A stretch of 32,566 nt of DNA from Natronolimnobius sp. AArcel1. Its GTDB lineage: Archaea; Halobacteriota; Halobacteria; Halobacteriales; Natrialbaceae. Shown here piece by piece: positions 1-7,166 of the stretch (position 1 is the first letter of the stretch; each line of letters starts with the position of its first letter). The stretch covers positions 1 through 32,566 of the forward strand of contig NZ_JAAKXY010000010.1 in the NCBI RefSeq assembly GCF_011043775.1, given 5' to 3'. The position numbers and the translations under genes are program-made. Below the pieces are notes generated by a model. The model had not been told where the DNA came from, did no database searches, and saw only the letters and a list, made by a program, of their open reading frames with translations.

Positions 1-127
1 AATTGACTTCTGAATTCGACCCCACCGACGAACCGTACGACATCGGGGATATCGTTCACATCCATGCACCAGAACCCGAGTATGAGCACCGATTCGGGTG
101 CGAGGTACTCGAAGTACATCGCAACGA
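1..127. repeat. Terminal redundancy of a circular contig
   Basis: Bases 1-127 are identical to 32440-32566. An exact overlap of odd length 127 is what a k=127 de Bruijn assembly leaves at the ends of a closed circle. The real molecule is then a 32,439-bp circle, and one copy should be removed before annotation. Confidence 0.95.
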
Positions 128-926
128 TGAACCGACTGCGACGGCCGAAGACCACTCTTACACACTGTACGCGTACGGTATCAAGCGTGTGTTAGATTCG
201 AAATACCCTCACGAGCACCTAATCCCGTCACCGCGTGGGTACCCGAACATCAACAACCTACTCGGTGAGTCCCCAATTGATGGAGAGAAACTTTTCGGGA
301 AGTTCAGACGTCCCGATCTCCAGCTAATAGACAAGTACCTCACCGCAGTGGACGTTAAATCAGACCCGACGTTGGATTGGCTGAACGAAATCAGGAAGGG
401 TGACGTAGATCGAATCAATTCCGTGTTTGCCGAACTGTACCTTCTGTACTACCTGCGGGAAGTGTACGGCTCGGAGCAGGTGTCAATGAACGCAACGCTT
501 TCTGACGAGGGTGACTCGAAGGATTTTGACCTTCGACTCATCACTGACAATCAGGATATCTGGATCGAAGTTACGAAACCTGATCATGCCGCAGAATTAG
601 AAGGCGGATTCGGGTTCGGAATGGGGACACGAACGACGAATTCGATTGATAGGAAACTCAAAAACAAGTTTGGACCCGCACGTGATGCGGTTAACGACGA
701 CGTGGTCTTGATGCTCGCGGTGTATCAGGAGGAGCGGATAACGCAAGGCTTCGAAATCGGGCGGTGGCTTGACGAGGACTACTACGATGTCGGTGAGTTC
801 TCAGATGGGTGGGTGACGTTCACGTATCTTGGCGATCCGGACTTCAAGTACCACGAATTCACTGAGAACGGCGCGTGTTGCAGCGACGTATTCGAGGCGT
901 TGACCGAAGTTGAGGAACCTCGATAA
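3..926 (+). CDS. SH3-like domain plus possible PD-(D/E)XK nuclease
   Basis: This 307-aa acidic protein starts at TTG. On the closed circle the codon before it is open back to a TAG at 32430, so TTG is the only credible start; a GGAG lies about 20 nt upstream. Residues 13-75 look like a small beta-barrel (GDIVHI, then a Y/F-G-CEV block, then a His-x-Leu ending), like the 88-aa protein at 24217-24483. The second half has features of a PD-(D/E)XK fold: a helix with E144 (FAELYLLYYL), D174/D176 (KDFDL), then a strand ending in E189-V-T-K192. E-x-x-K is not the classical ExK spacing, so activity is uncertain. On the circle it lies 32 nt after the ParA-partner gene and is probably read with the partition operon. 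Its role is unknown. Confidence 0.75.
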   Translation: MTSEFDPTDEPYDIGDIVHIHAPEPEYEHRFGCEVLEVHRNDEPTATAEDHSYTLYAYGIKRVLDSKYPHEHLIPSPRGYPNINNLLGESPIDGEKLFGKFRRPDLQLIDKYLTAVDVKSDPTLDWLNEIRKGDVDRINSVFAELYLLYYLREVYGSEQVSMNATLSDEGDSKDFDLRLITDNQDIWIEVTKPDHAAELEGGFGFGMGTRTTNSIDRKLKNKFGPARDAVNDDVVLMLAVYQEERITQGFEIGRWLDEDYYDVGEFSDGWVTFTYLGDPDFKYHEFTENGACCSDVFEALTEVEEPR

Positions 927-934
927 TACTGTCT

Positions 935-947
935 GGCTCTGTTGAAA
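935..947 (+). repeat. Solo insertion-sequence end motif
   Basis: GGCTCTGTTGAAA occurs here and at 7060-7072, and near-identically at 14402-14413 (inverted) and 14422-14433. It looks like the terminal inverted repeat of a haloarchaeal insertion sequence. Here it directly abuts a transposase remnant. Confidence 0.6.
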
Positions 948-1355
948 TCCTCACCGGCTAACAAATTATCGGTCGCCAAGCACCGTCCAAACGAAGAGTT
1001 CGCGGCGAGCCGCAAGCGGATCGTGCGAACGACCGGGCGTATAGAGAAAACAGCGTGGCAGTTGGATCAGTACGGATCAGAGAAGGCTGCGGGGTATCTC
1101 CGACGGTGGTTGCCGTCAATCGTGACATTTGCAGAGGCAGCCATCGAGCGGCTGATGGGAGAAGTCAGCAAGCGCTATAAGAACCAGTGGATGCGCTGGA
1201 CAGCAGAAGGATTGGAGGCGTTGTTCCAGCTTCGAATCGTGAAGTATGCTGATCCATTGTACTACAAGTCATTCCTCGACGAACTGTTCCAGCGATCGAC
1301 CAAAACAGCAATGAGCTGTGAACTTTCAATTGAGAGCACTGGAGGCAAACTCTAG
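942..1355 (+). pseudogene. Transposase C-terminal remnant
   Basis: A 137-codon open frame begins at a TTG inside the insertion-sequence end motif, so the apparent start is an accident of the junction. The product is basic, unlike its neighbours. The RRWLP segment, then RYKNQWMRWTAEGLEAL, then a Leu/Arg-rich stretch, recall the C-terminal end of large ISH6/UPF0236-type transposases (from memory, not searched). No DDE core is present, so the fragment cannot transpose. The family could be different, but a truncated transposase is the best reading. It sits between the nuclease-like gene and a long non-coding stretch. Confidence 0.5.
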
Positions 1356-1964
1356 ACCGCTTTGCGACGCGACCAGTAAATTACTAGGAACCGCCCGACA
1401 GCAACCGATTTTCATTTGGAATCCGCGCACCCTGATTAAACAGGAAGAAGCAGAATGCGGTCGGATAGAGATAGTCAAATATCTCTCTATGGTAAATTCG
1501 AATCGTTTTCTATCTAGCGGGCTCACTCCAAACGAGGGATCCCCGCATAACCAAAGAGGAGATAGAGTATTTACGCACAACAGGGGTAGGTCCGGGGAGA
1601 TTACTGATTTCCTGTTTAATAAATACTCCTCAACTAGTACTCTGTTTGTTGTAGAACGGGAGACCATCGGCTCAAAGCAGTTGAATTGGCGGCAAGAAAC
1701 AGACGTTCCTCGCCGCACACTAAGGATTGCAATTGACCTTAGTACACTCACAGCATTAAAGAATGTGCTTTCTGAAACCTGGTTTCTAACTCATTACCCC
1801 AGGGGTTCAACTACGTCAGACACCCTTCGAAGCCCCTGAGTTACCCTCAAATAAATGTAAATATTGTTAGTATATAATCGGGATCCTTTATAACAGATTG
1901 AAGTCCAAAATTCATTACCTCAAAAGTCGCTTCCGTATTGCGATTTTCGTAGCTGTCTGGGCGG
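1356..1964. other. Non-coding stretch with one copy of a 23-bp repeat
   Basis: Open frames here (about 1318-1839 on + and 1326-1751 on -) have no haloarchaeal amino-acid bias and look spurious. The segment is locally AT-rich around 1846-1900. It holds the first copy of a 23-bp direct repeat (1709-1731), whose second copy begins the structured leader at 2017. I see nothing else. Confidence 0.6.
1709..1731 (+). repeat. 23-bp direct repeat, copy 1
   Basis: CTCGCCGCACACTAAGGATT continues with GCA. The same string recurs at 2017-2039 with one substitution (C to T at the fifth base), 308 bp downstream. In this copy CTAAGG can pair with a following CCTTAG, giving a small hairpin. Confidence 0.8.
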
Positions 1965-1979
1965 CGAAACACTTATATT
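1965..1979 (+). promoter_or_regulatory. Archaeal promoter (BRE + TATA) for the CBASS leader
   Basis: CGAAAC (BRE-like) is followed by ACTTATATTG, a good haloarchaeal TATA box. Initiation about 26 nt downstream would fall near 2000-2004 (AGGGTCC), some 300 nt before the first start codon of the CBASS operon. That is unusual in a group where mRNAs are mostly leaderless. Confidence 0.6.
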
Positions 1980-1999
1980 GTGAAAGTCCCATTATCTGA

Positions 2000-2297
2000 T
2001 AGGGTCCGAAATGACTCTCGTCGCACACTAAGGATTGCACCCTCGCCTACGAGGGCGAGGAAGTGTGGACGATCAAAACTACCGCGAGATGGGTAGCCGA
2101 GTGATACGAAACACCGGCTTCTCGTGGGGTTAGCGTCTACCGACTAGCTCTCGGAACAGCCCGGTAAACGGGCTGCTCCATTAGCTGGTGAGCCACCGCC
2201 CTGGTCGGTTTCAGAGCAGTGGCCACTGGTTGCATTGAGTGTCGGAAGCTATGGCGCTATTCTACCCGTGATGGCCTGCTCGGGCCGAAACCGAGCA
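2000..2297 (+). ncRNA. Structured leader or small RNA upstream of CBASS operon
   Basis: No reading frame is convincing here, but the strand folds strongly. Hairpins seen by eye: 2041-2047 with 2054-2060 (CCTCGCC/GGCGAGG); 2153-2163 with 2169-2179 (11-bp stem, one mismatch, loop GTAAA); 2277-2283 with 2291-2297 (TGCTCGG/CCGAGCA, perfect). A 12-bp perfect palindrome (CAGTGGCCACTG) lies near 2217-2228. A long-range helix joins 2025-2041 to 2228-2242. The last hairpin ends 12 nt before the ATG at 2310. It could be a regulatory 5' leader, an independent small RNA, or an RNA ligand of the CD-NTase. I could not match it to RNase P, SRP or another known family. Confidence 0.5.
2017..2039 (+). repeat. 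23-bp direct repeat, copy 2
   Basis: Matches 1709-1731 at 22 of 23 positions. In this copy the repeat supplies the 5' strand of the long-range helix of the CBASS leader. Confidence 0.8.
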
Positions 2298-2309
2298 TGA
2301 TCGCCACAT

Positions 2310-2666
2310 ATGAACGGTAGAAATCAGCGTTCGACGGTATCACACTCACCCTCGATTAGCGAGGATGACGAACTAGCACAGATCGCCCAGCAGATCGCAT
2401 GTCCCAACTGCGGAGACCTTCCGGTTTCCCTCGTCGAAGTACTTTCACCAGACGAAGTCTCCGATGAGAGTGTCAAAGCGTTCAAAAATGGTCTCAAGGG
2501 AGCGCTCGTCGGCGGGATCACCGGTGCCCCACTCGGTCCAGGAGGGATCGGCCTCGGAATGGCTGGTGGCGCACTCATCGGGAGTGATCAAGGACGCAAA
2601 CAGGCAAAGAAAGAGCGTCTGGTTGTCTCCTGTCCGTGCTGCGGGTACCATGGGAGGTGTGACTGA
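2310..2666 (+). CDS. Zinc-ribbon / glycine-zipper protein of CBASS operon
   Basis: A 118-aa protein with two cysteine clusters flanking a glycine-rich hydrophobic stretch. C31-P-N-C34 pairs with a C-terminal cluster (C108, C110, C111, H114, C117) to make a split zinc ribbon. Residues 61-92 (GALVGG, GAPLGPGG, GMAGGALIG) form a glycine zipper able to insert in or oligomerise at a membrane. Its TGA overlaps the next ATG by one base (TGATG), so it is translationally coupled to the CD-NTase. It is not one of the standard CBASS ancillary proteins (Cap2/Cap3, HORMA/TRIP13). It may be a membrane-associated accessory, a second effector or a ligand sensor; these are inferences. The leader hairpin lies just upstream and I see no ribosome-binding site. 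Confidence 0.75.
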   Translation: MNGRNQRSTVSHSPSISEDDELAQIAQQIACPNCGDLPVSLVEVLSPDEVSDESVKAFKNGLKGALVGGITGAPLGPGGIGLGMAGGALIGSDQGRKQAKKERLVVSCPCCGYHGRCD

Positions 2667-3613
2667 TGGCGATCCCCGAAAGCCAGTTTGAAGGCTGGTA
2701 CAAGACAGGGGCTGATGCTGGTTCTGCCACTGCTCGCGGACGAATAAAGCGAATACTCGAAATGGACCGGTCTCCGATCCAGCAAAATGAGGACTGCTCA
2801 TTCAAAGTGTTCCTTCAGGGATCCTATAAGAATCACACCCACACCAGGGGATCTAGCGACGTGGACATCGTCGTGAAGCTAACCTCTGCATGGCGGCGTG
2901 ACCTGTCGAATCTAACTTCGACTGAGCGGGACCGGTACCACAACAACTCGGGGTCAGCGGATTACAGCTACACTGAGTTCAGTGACGACGTGTGGAACTG
3001 GCTCCGGCGGCAATTCAATAATCCAGGTGACCGGATCTCTCGTGGGAACAAGGCGATCGCCATCGAAAGCGACCGCCTTCCGGTTGACGTCGATGTCGTT
3101 CCGTGTGCGGATTACCGGATCTACAACAGTTACCCGCCGACCGAGTCCAATACAGAACCCGATATCGACCACGGGATGTACTTCGACGCGCAGAGAACAG
3201 GCGAACGGATCATCAACTATCCACAGATCCACTACACAAACGGGTGCCAGAAGCACTCGAAATACAAAGAGACCGTCCGTATCTTCAAAAACGCGCGTGA
3301 CTACTACAACGATCACTTCAGCACCTGGCAAACGATCGACGCGCACTCCTACGGCATCGAATGTCTCATCTACAACGTTCCAGATGAGATTCTACAACGG
3401 TCACGCCGACGTGACCGCTTCATCGAAGTCCTAGATCATCTCCAAGACGAGAGCACCGATCTCAGCGGATTCGATCAAGTGTCGGAAGAGGAGTTGCTAT
3501 TCGGAGACAGTAACACCCAGTGGGACCTCACCAACGCAGAACAGTTACTCAGCCGGCTCCGCGAGATGTGGAACGAGTGGTACGATAAACAGAATGCACA
3601 GCTACTCCACTGA
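2666..3613 (+). CDS. CBASS CD-NTase (cGAS/DncV-like cyclase)
   Basis: A 315-aa nucleotidyltransferase that should join nucleotides into a cyclic di- or trinucleotide alarm signal on infection. The polymerase-beta-like active site is clear: G52-S-Y, then R61-G-S-S-D65-V-D67 for metal binding, and the third carboxylate in the strand LPVDVDVVP (D141/D143). The C-terminal helical half (HSYGIECLIY) fits the SMODS architecture, and the length is usual for the family. It overlaps the preceding zinc-ribbon gene by one base and the Cap15-like effector by 20 bases, so the three form one operon. The signal produced cannot be read from sequence. No Cap2/Cap3 genes are present, so this is a minimal type I-like CBASS. 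Confidence 0.9.
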   Translation: MAIPESQFEGWYKTGADAGSATARGRIKRILEMDRSPIQQNEDCSFKVFLQGSYKNHTHTRGSSDVDIVVKLTSAWRRDLSNLTSTERDRYHNNSGSADYSYTEFSDDVWNWLRRQFNNPGDRISRGNKAIAIESDRLPVDVDVVPCADYRIYNSYPPTESNTEPDIDHGMYFDAQRTGERIINYPQIHYTNGCQKHSKYKETVRIFKNARDYYNDHFSTWQTIDAHSYGIECLIYNVPDEILQRSRRRDRFIEVLDHLQDESTDLSGFDQVSEEELLFGDSNTQWDLTNAEQLLSRLREMWNEWYDKQNAQLLH

Positions 3614-4211
3614 TCAGCCTCGACGCCACCAGTGGTACATCTGGATAGGCGTCATCGCAGCCTCAGTAGCATTTCTGCCGCTAGCGGCAGGGAGCCTAAA
3701 GGGAATTCCCCTTGGAGTCCTCGTCGGAGGGCTCTATTACGGTTTCACACGCTGGCTGTGGAAATGGAGCGTTCTCCGGGCGTACAACATCGTTGAGGTT
3801 CCAGTTTTGGACGGCGAGTGGGAGGGGTATCTCTACACATCGAAAGACCCTGCGGAGATAGATGACGAGCTCATCGTCAAAACGGGAAAACAACGAGATG
3901 GACTCACCAAAATGGAAACCTCGCTCAGGATCGAACAAACCTGGGATAAGGTCTTAGTGTCGTTAGACGGGCCAGAGTCCAACTCTGGCAGCCAAGGAGC
4001 GACGATCCTCGTGAAGGAGAACGCTTGGCCCACGATCGCGTACAACTACGTCAATGATGGCGGTTACGCGAACGATGATTTGGACATGCACTATGGGACA
4101 ACGACGCTCCAGTACGATGCTGACGAGGATAAACTCGAAGGTCCCTACTACACTCGCCCGGACCAAAGAGGGAATCATGGAATCCTAGAGCTGTACCGAA
4201 AAAGCCAGTGA
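3594..4211 (+). CDS. cap15: Cap15-like CBASS effector (2TM + beta-barrel)
   Basis: A 205-aa membrane protein. Residues 14-33 and about 38-56 are hydrophobic and form two transmembrane helices. The rest is beta-strand-rich and opens with LDGEWEGYL, matching the G-x-W-x-G start of the SMODS-associated 2TM beta-strand effector domain. In characterised Cap15 proteins the barrel binds the cyclic nucleotide and the protein assembles in the inner membrane and disrupts it, killing or arresting the infected cell. The gene starts inside the 3' end of the CD-NTase gene (20-base overlap), the expected position for its effector. No downstream partner follows. Confidence 0.85.
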   Translation: MHSYSTDQPRRHQWYIWIGVIAASVAFLPLAAGSLKGIPLGVLVGGLYYGFTRWLWKWSVLRAYNIVEVPVLDGEWEGYLYTSKDPAEIDDELIVKTGKQRDGLTKMETSLRIEQTWDKVLVSLDGPESNSGSQGATILVKENAWPTIAYNYVNDGGYANDDLDMHYGTTTLQYDADEDKLEGPYYTRPDQRGNHGILELYRKSQ

Positions 4212-4637
4212 CGGATGAATCAAACCCTTAGTGTTGAAGGGGTGTGTATGGATCAGATCCGTAATTCAGCGGTTCTGAACAAGTGTTCCTTCTGCTACTT
4301 TGGTCAAATGAGGCTACACTCGGTCTTTTTGTGCTCTGGCTTACTGAGAACCGATTCTCCGTTTAAGTCATTCTCGTCACAAGGGGTAGATATGACGGGA
4401 GACGGATTGTTCTGATGCGCGTCGTACTCTTGAGAGACGTTTCTCTCGAATGAATTGAGGTGAGTCGAGAGCAGAGGCCCATCTGTATCTCAAATGTAGA
4501 GTGCGAAGATTTAAGCCAGCACAAGCTCCTGTCGACAGTGCCGGAACCTCACTTCCTTGTGTGGTGATCCCGCGCAGTGGGGGCTGCGCGGGGTTTGAAT
4601 CCGTTCATTCATAGACCAATCCATCCCTGTCATAGCG
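4212..4637. other. Intergenic region after CBASS, with GC-rich hairpin
   Basis: No convincing gene; the 66-codon frame at 4215-4415 is cysteine- and phenylalanine-rich and lacks acidic bias. At 4569-4577 and 4584-4592, CCCGCGCAG pairs perfectly with CTGCGCGGG around a six-base loop. It lies between the convergent CBASS operon and the gene at 4638-4931 and may end transcription of either, although neither side has a clear poly-U tract. Confidence 0.5.
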
Positions 4638-4931
4638 CTACTGAGGGTCGTGATCGGTGGACTCAGTCTCGGTGACCTTCTTCCCTTGTAACGGCCATTC
4701 CCGGTCTATCTGTCTAATTAGTTCTGACGCGGGCATCCGTTGCTCTACTGCGATTTTATCGATTAGTTCCCACGCTCGCTCTTCTCTGGGACTATTGACC
4801 TCGTTCGGATTTCCAGCCCACGTCGAGAGTGCTTCAATGATTATCGCTGCGTCTTGGGGGTGTAGGCCATGTGTCGGCATACGCCGGTTGGAGGCCCTTT
4901 CATTGATAAAATCTCGGATCAGAAAGAACAC
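4638..4931 (-). CDS. Hypothetical acidic haloarchaeal protein
   Basis: A 97-aa helical protein with no zinc site or membrane segment. The block LHPQDAAIIIEALSTWAG followed by SPREERAWELIDKIAVEQ and a final IDREW segment has the amphipathic pattern and acidic bias of a real haloarchaeal protein. The start taken is GTG at 4931; an ATG 17 codons in (residue M18, at 4880) is a good alternative because the first residues (MFFLIRDFINERASNRR) are untypically basic. It is divergent from the MCM-nuclease gene and shares its 77-bp upstream region. I do not recognise the family. Confidence 0.6.
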   Translation of the reverse strand: MFFLIRDFINERASNRRMPTHGLHPQDAAIIIEALSTWAGNPNEVNSPREERAWELIDKIAVEQRMPASELIRQIDREWPLQGKKVTETESTDHDPQ

Positions 4932-5008
4932 TTCGGCATTAGTGTGTTATCGGCGCGATTGAACATGGTATACGGAAAGGACATGTACCCATCATTAGAT
5001 GTAAGAGT

Positions 5009-6253
5009 ATGGCTCAGGCGGGAAACTCCGAACTGGTAGATGCGTTCACTCAATTCTTCGAAAGCTACTACGATACCGGAATTAAAGAACTCGCTAAGCG
5101 ATACCCAAACAAACAGCGGTCACTCCACATCGACTGGGAGGACATCTACCGGTTCGATCCCGACCTTGCGGACGACTTCCTGAACCATCCCGAGCCACTC
5201 CAGCGCTACGCCGAGGAGGCGCTACGACTGTACGACCTTCCGATTGACGTCAGCCTCGGCCAGACCCACGTCCGCGTCCGGAATCTGCCCGATACCGAGT
5301 CGCCCGAGATCTGCGAGCTACGTGCACGCGACATGAACAGTCTCGTCCAACTCCGCGGAATCGTCATCGAATCAACCGACGTAAAACCGAAAGTCGTAGA
5401 CGGTGCCTTTGAATGCCAGCTCTGCGGAACACTCTCCAGAGTTCCACAATCAAGCAGTGACCTACAGGAACCACACGAGTGCCAAGGCTGCGAACGCAAA
5501 GGACCGTTTCGACTGAACTTCGATCAGTCCGAATTCATCGACTCGCAAAAGATCGTGATAGAGGACGAAGCAACAACATCGCCAGAACCACCAGGATCCA
5601 TCGAAGTAGAACTGGAGGATGATATCACAAATGAGGTCTCTAACGGTGATTTCGTCGATGTGACCGGTGTTCTTCGACTCGCGGATGATAATTCTGGTAA
5701 TACGTTTGAAACACACTTAGAGGGAATGTCCATTGAACTCGTAGATTATGACGAACGTGAACACTGGCCAACTATCGAACCGACTACAGATAGCGAGGGC
5801 TTCAAGATGGACCTGGAAGCGTTCGTGGAACGCTCTCGTCGGGTGTTGCAATCACACGAGTATCTGGATGAGACGAGTGCGAAAGCGAAGATCATCACAC
5901 CGTTCATCAAGTTGCTCGGATGGAATATCTATAGCACGGACGTTCTCATGGAGTATCCTCGCGGGGATTCGGATATCACTGATCGTGTCGATTATGCGTT
6001 GATAGAAAATGGTGATCTGAAGGTATGCATTGAGGCGAAGCGTCCGACTGTGAATTTGGATGCGAAGACAGGGCAATTGAAGCGGTATATGCGTCTTCAC
6101 CGGTGTAACTGGGGGTTGCTCACAAATGGAGATCGGTACATTATTCTTCGAGACGAGAAGGAGTTCGAGCTTGACGATATTATTCGAGAGGTGGATTGCG
6201 AACTAGAGCACTTAGTCAAGCGAGAATCCGCGTTGGCTCCGCTTCGACGATAG
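5009..6253 (+). CDS. MCM N-terminal domain fused to HsdR-type nuclease
   Basis: A 414-aa fusion. Residues 1 to about 250 follow the haloarchaeal MCM N-terminus closely: the helical A-domain (SELVDAFTQFFESYY; YRFDPDLADDF; YAEEALRLYDLP), an OB fold (VRNLPDTES; LVQLRGIVIESTDVKP) and a zinc ribbon (C136, C139, C158, C161). The AAA+ ATPase that should follow is absent. Residues about 268-395 instead form a PD-(D/E)XK nuclease of the HsdR N-terminal type: a helix ending at LLGW304, D328 in RVDYAL, E342-A-K344, then Q356-L and the characteristic LLTNG at 370-374. Such a protein should sit on DNA or in an MCM-like ring and cut it, but cannot unwind it. Base composition is GC-rich at the 5' end and more AT-rich in the nuclease part, which suggests a joined gene. 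A tyrosine recombinase gene follows 145 bp downstream. Confidence 0.88.
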   Translation: MAQAGNSELVDAFTQFFESYYDTGIKELAKRYPNKQRSLHIDWEDIYRFDPDLADDFLNHPEPLQRYAEEALRLYDLPIDVSLGQTHVRVRNLPDTESPEICELRARDMNSLVQLRGIVIESTDVKPKVVDGAFECQLCGTLSRVPQSSSDLQEPHECQGCERKGPFRLNFDQSEFIDSQKIVIEDEATTSPEPPGSIEVELEDDITNEVSNGDFVDVTGVLRLADDNSGNTFETHLEGMSIELVDYDEREHWPTIEPTTDSEGFKMDLEAFVERSRRVLQSHEYLDETSAKAKIITPFIKLLGWNIYSTDVLMEYPRGDSDITDRVDYALIENGDLKVCIEAKRPTVNLDAKTGQLKRYMRLHRCNWGLLTNGDRYIILRDEKEFELDDIIREVDCELEHLVKRESALAPLRR

Positions 6254-6330
6254 AACACATCGAAGACAGTGTCCCCCTGGGAACCATTTAGGGAGAAGTT
6301 ATTCAGCAGACAGAATCTCGGGCGACTGTT

Positions 6331-6350
6331 GGAATCTGTTAATAGATTCC
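6331..6350. repeat. Inverted repeat upstream of recombinase gene
   Basis: GGAATCT and AGATTCC are perfect 7-bp arms around a 6-bp AT-rich spacer, 49 bp before the recombinase ATG and about 28 bp before a TATA-like stretch (6379-6388). Spaced arms of this size suit either an operator or a tyrosine-recombinase core site. Confidence 0.5.
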
Positions 6351-6398
6351 CACACTCGGTACGACTAAGTAGACTTCTATTTATATACTATCCAGAAC

Positions 6399-7046
6399 AT
6401 GACAACGCCATCTGCAAATTCCCACGCTCACCAAGCAGCAGCCTGGCTCAAACCTCGCCAAGTCCGCGAACTCCGAACCGCAGCTCAAAGCACTAACTCA
6501 CTCTCTTACCTCCGCGATCGAAACGAGGCAATCGTCACTTTGCTATATGACACTGGCCTTCGAGTTGGCGAACTCGTCGCGCTTGACGTCGAGAATCTGC
6601 ACTTCAATGACGATCCAGCGTATCTTGCGCTTCCAGCATCGATTCAAAAAGAGTATCCGACAGATCGCTCGCCACGGTACCAAGAGATGAACTTGAGTGT
6701 CGATGAAACAACCTATGACACGGTTCCGCGGCTCCAGTCATACCTCAATAATCGCTGGAAGGACAGCGATGCTCTCTTCCCGAGTCGGCAAGCCGATCGC
6801 ATGACTACCGAAAGTGTTCGTCGAGTGCTTCGTGCCCTCGCTGAGACAGCCGATGTGCGACCGCACACGATCGAAGGGGTCCAAGGTTATCCCACAGATG
6901 TAACGCCGCATACGCTCCGTCACAGCGTCGCGTATCGAATGTTGCATGCAGAGGACGGATACTCACTATACGACGTCCGGAATCGTCTCCGACATGCGAC
7001 CATTCAAACAACCGAACGAGTCTATGATCACTTCGATCGCATCTAA
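6399..7046 (+). CDS. Short XerC/D-like tyrosine recombinase
   Basis: A 215-aa site-specific recombinase with the catalytic set in order: R55 in DTGLRVGEL, H171-x-x-R174 in HTLRHS, H199 in RLRHAT, and nucleophile Y209 in ERVYDHF. A normal Xer protein has about 300 residues with an N-terminal core-binding domain; here only about 40 residues precede the catalytic domain, so this is a compact or N-terminally reduced form. The ATG start is the first available, and a TATA-like stretch lies 11-20 bp upstream, slightly too close for a leaderless start. It could resolve plasmid multimers or move a cassette. An insertion-sequence end lies 14 bp after the stop. Confidence 0.85.
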   Translation: MTTPSANSHAHQAAAWLKPRQVRELRTAAQSTNSLSYLRDRNEAIVTLLYDTGLRVGELVALDVENLHFNDDPAYLALPASIQKEYPTDRSPRYQEMNLSVDETTYDTVPRLQSYLNNRWKDSDALFPSRQADRMTTESVRRVLRALAETADVRPHTIEGVQGYPTDVTPHTLRHSVAYRMLHAEDGYSLYDVRNRLRHATIQTTERVYDHFDRI

Positions 7047-7059
7047 GTTACAGCAACAC

Positions 7060-7078
7060 GGCTCTGTTGAAACCCTCA
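7060..7078 (+). repeat. Solo insertion-sequence end
   Basis: GGCTCTGTTGAAACCCTC matches the inverted sequence at 14396-14413 (GAGGGTTCAACAGAGCC) apart from one missing A. The two face each other 7.3 kb apart and bound the most disturbed part of the plasmid. Flanking 8-mers differ, so no target duplication is visible. Confidence 0.55.
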
Positions 7079-7166
7079 AATAGGTAGGAACTGCGTCGGG
7101 ATCATAGTGCCGTGAGTACGTTCGACACAGCGGTAAACTGAAGTGAACCAAGGTATCTGTCGACAT

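Noticed and set aside
1318-1839. Open frames of 141-173 codons on both strands
   Set aside because: Composition is not haloarchaeal (few Asp/Glu; Ser, Arg and Cys rich), no motif and no promoter; they overlap a transposase remnant and non-coding DNA.
2000-2297. RNase P RNA or SRP RNA
   Set aside because: A GAGGAAGTGTGGAC string and a GTAAAC loop recall RNase P conserved regions, but the remaining conserved blocks and their order are missing; SRP helix 8 features are also absent.
4215-4415. 66-codon frame after the CBASS effector
   Set aside because: Cys-, Phe- and Ser-rich with no acidic bias, no family resemblance and no coupling to the operon.
4584-4605. tRNA T-arm at GGGTTTGAATCCG
   Set aside because: The loop-like string cannot form a five-base-pair stem, and no acceptor or other arms are present; the adjacent GC hairpin explains the structure.
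5009-6253. Functional replicative MCM helicase
   Set aside because: Walker A, Walker B and arginine-finger motifs are all missing; the C-terminal half is a nuclease-type domain.
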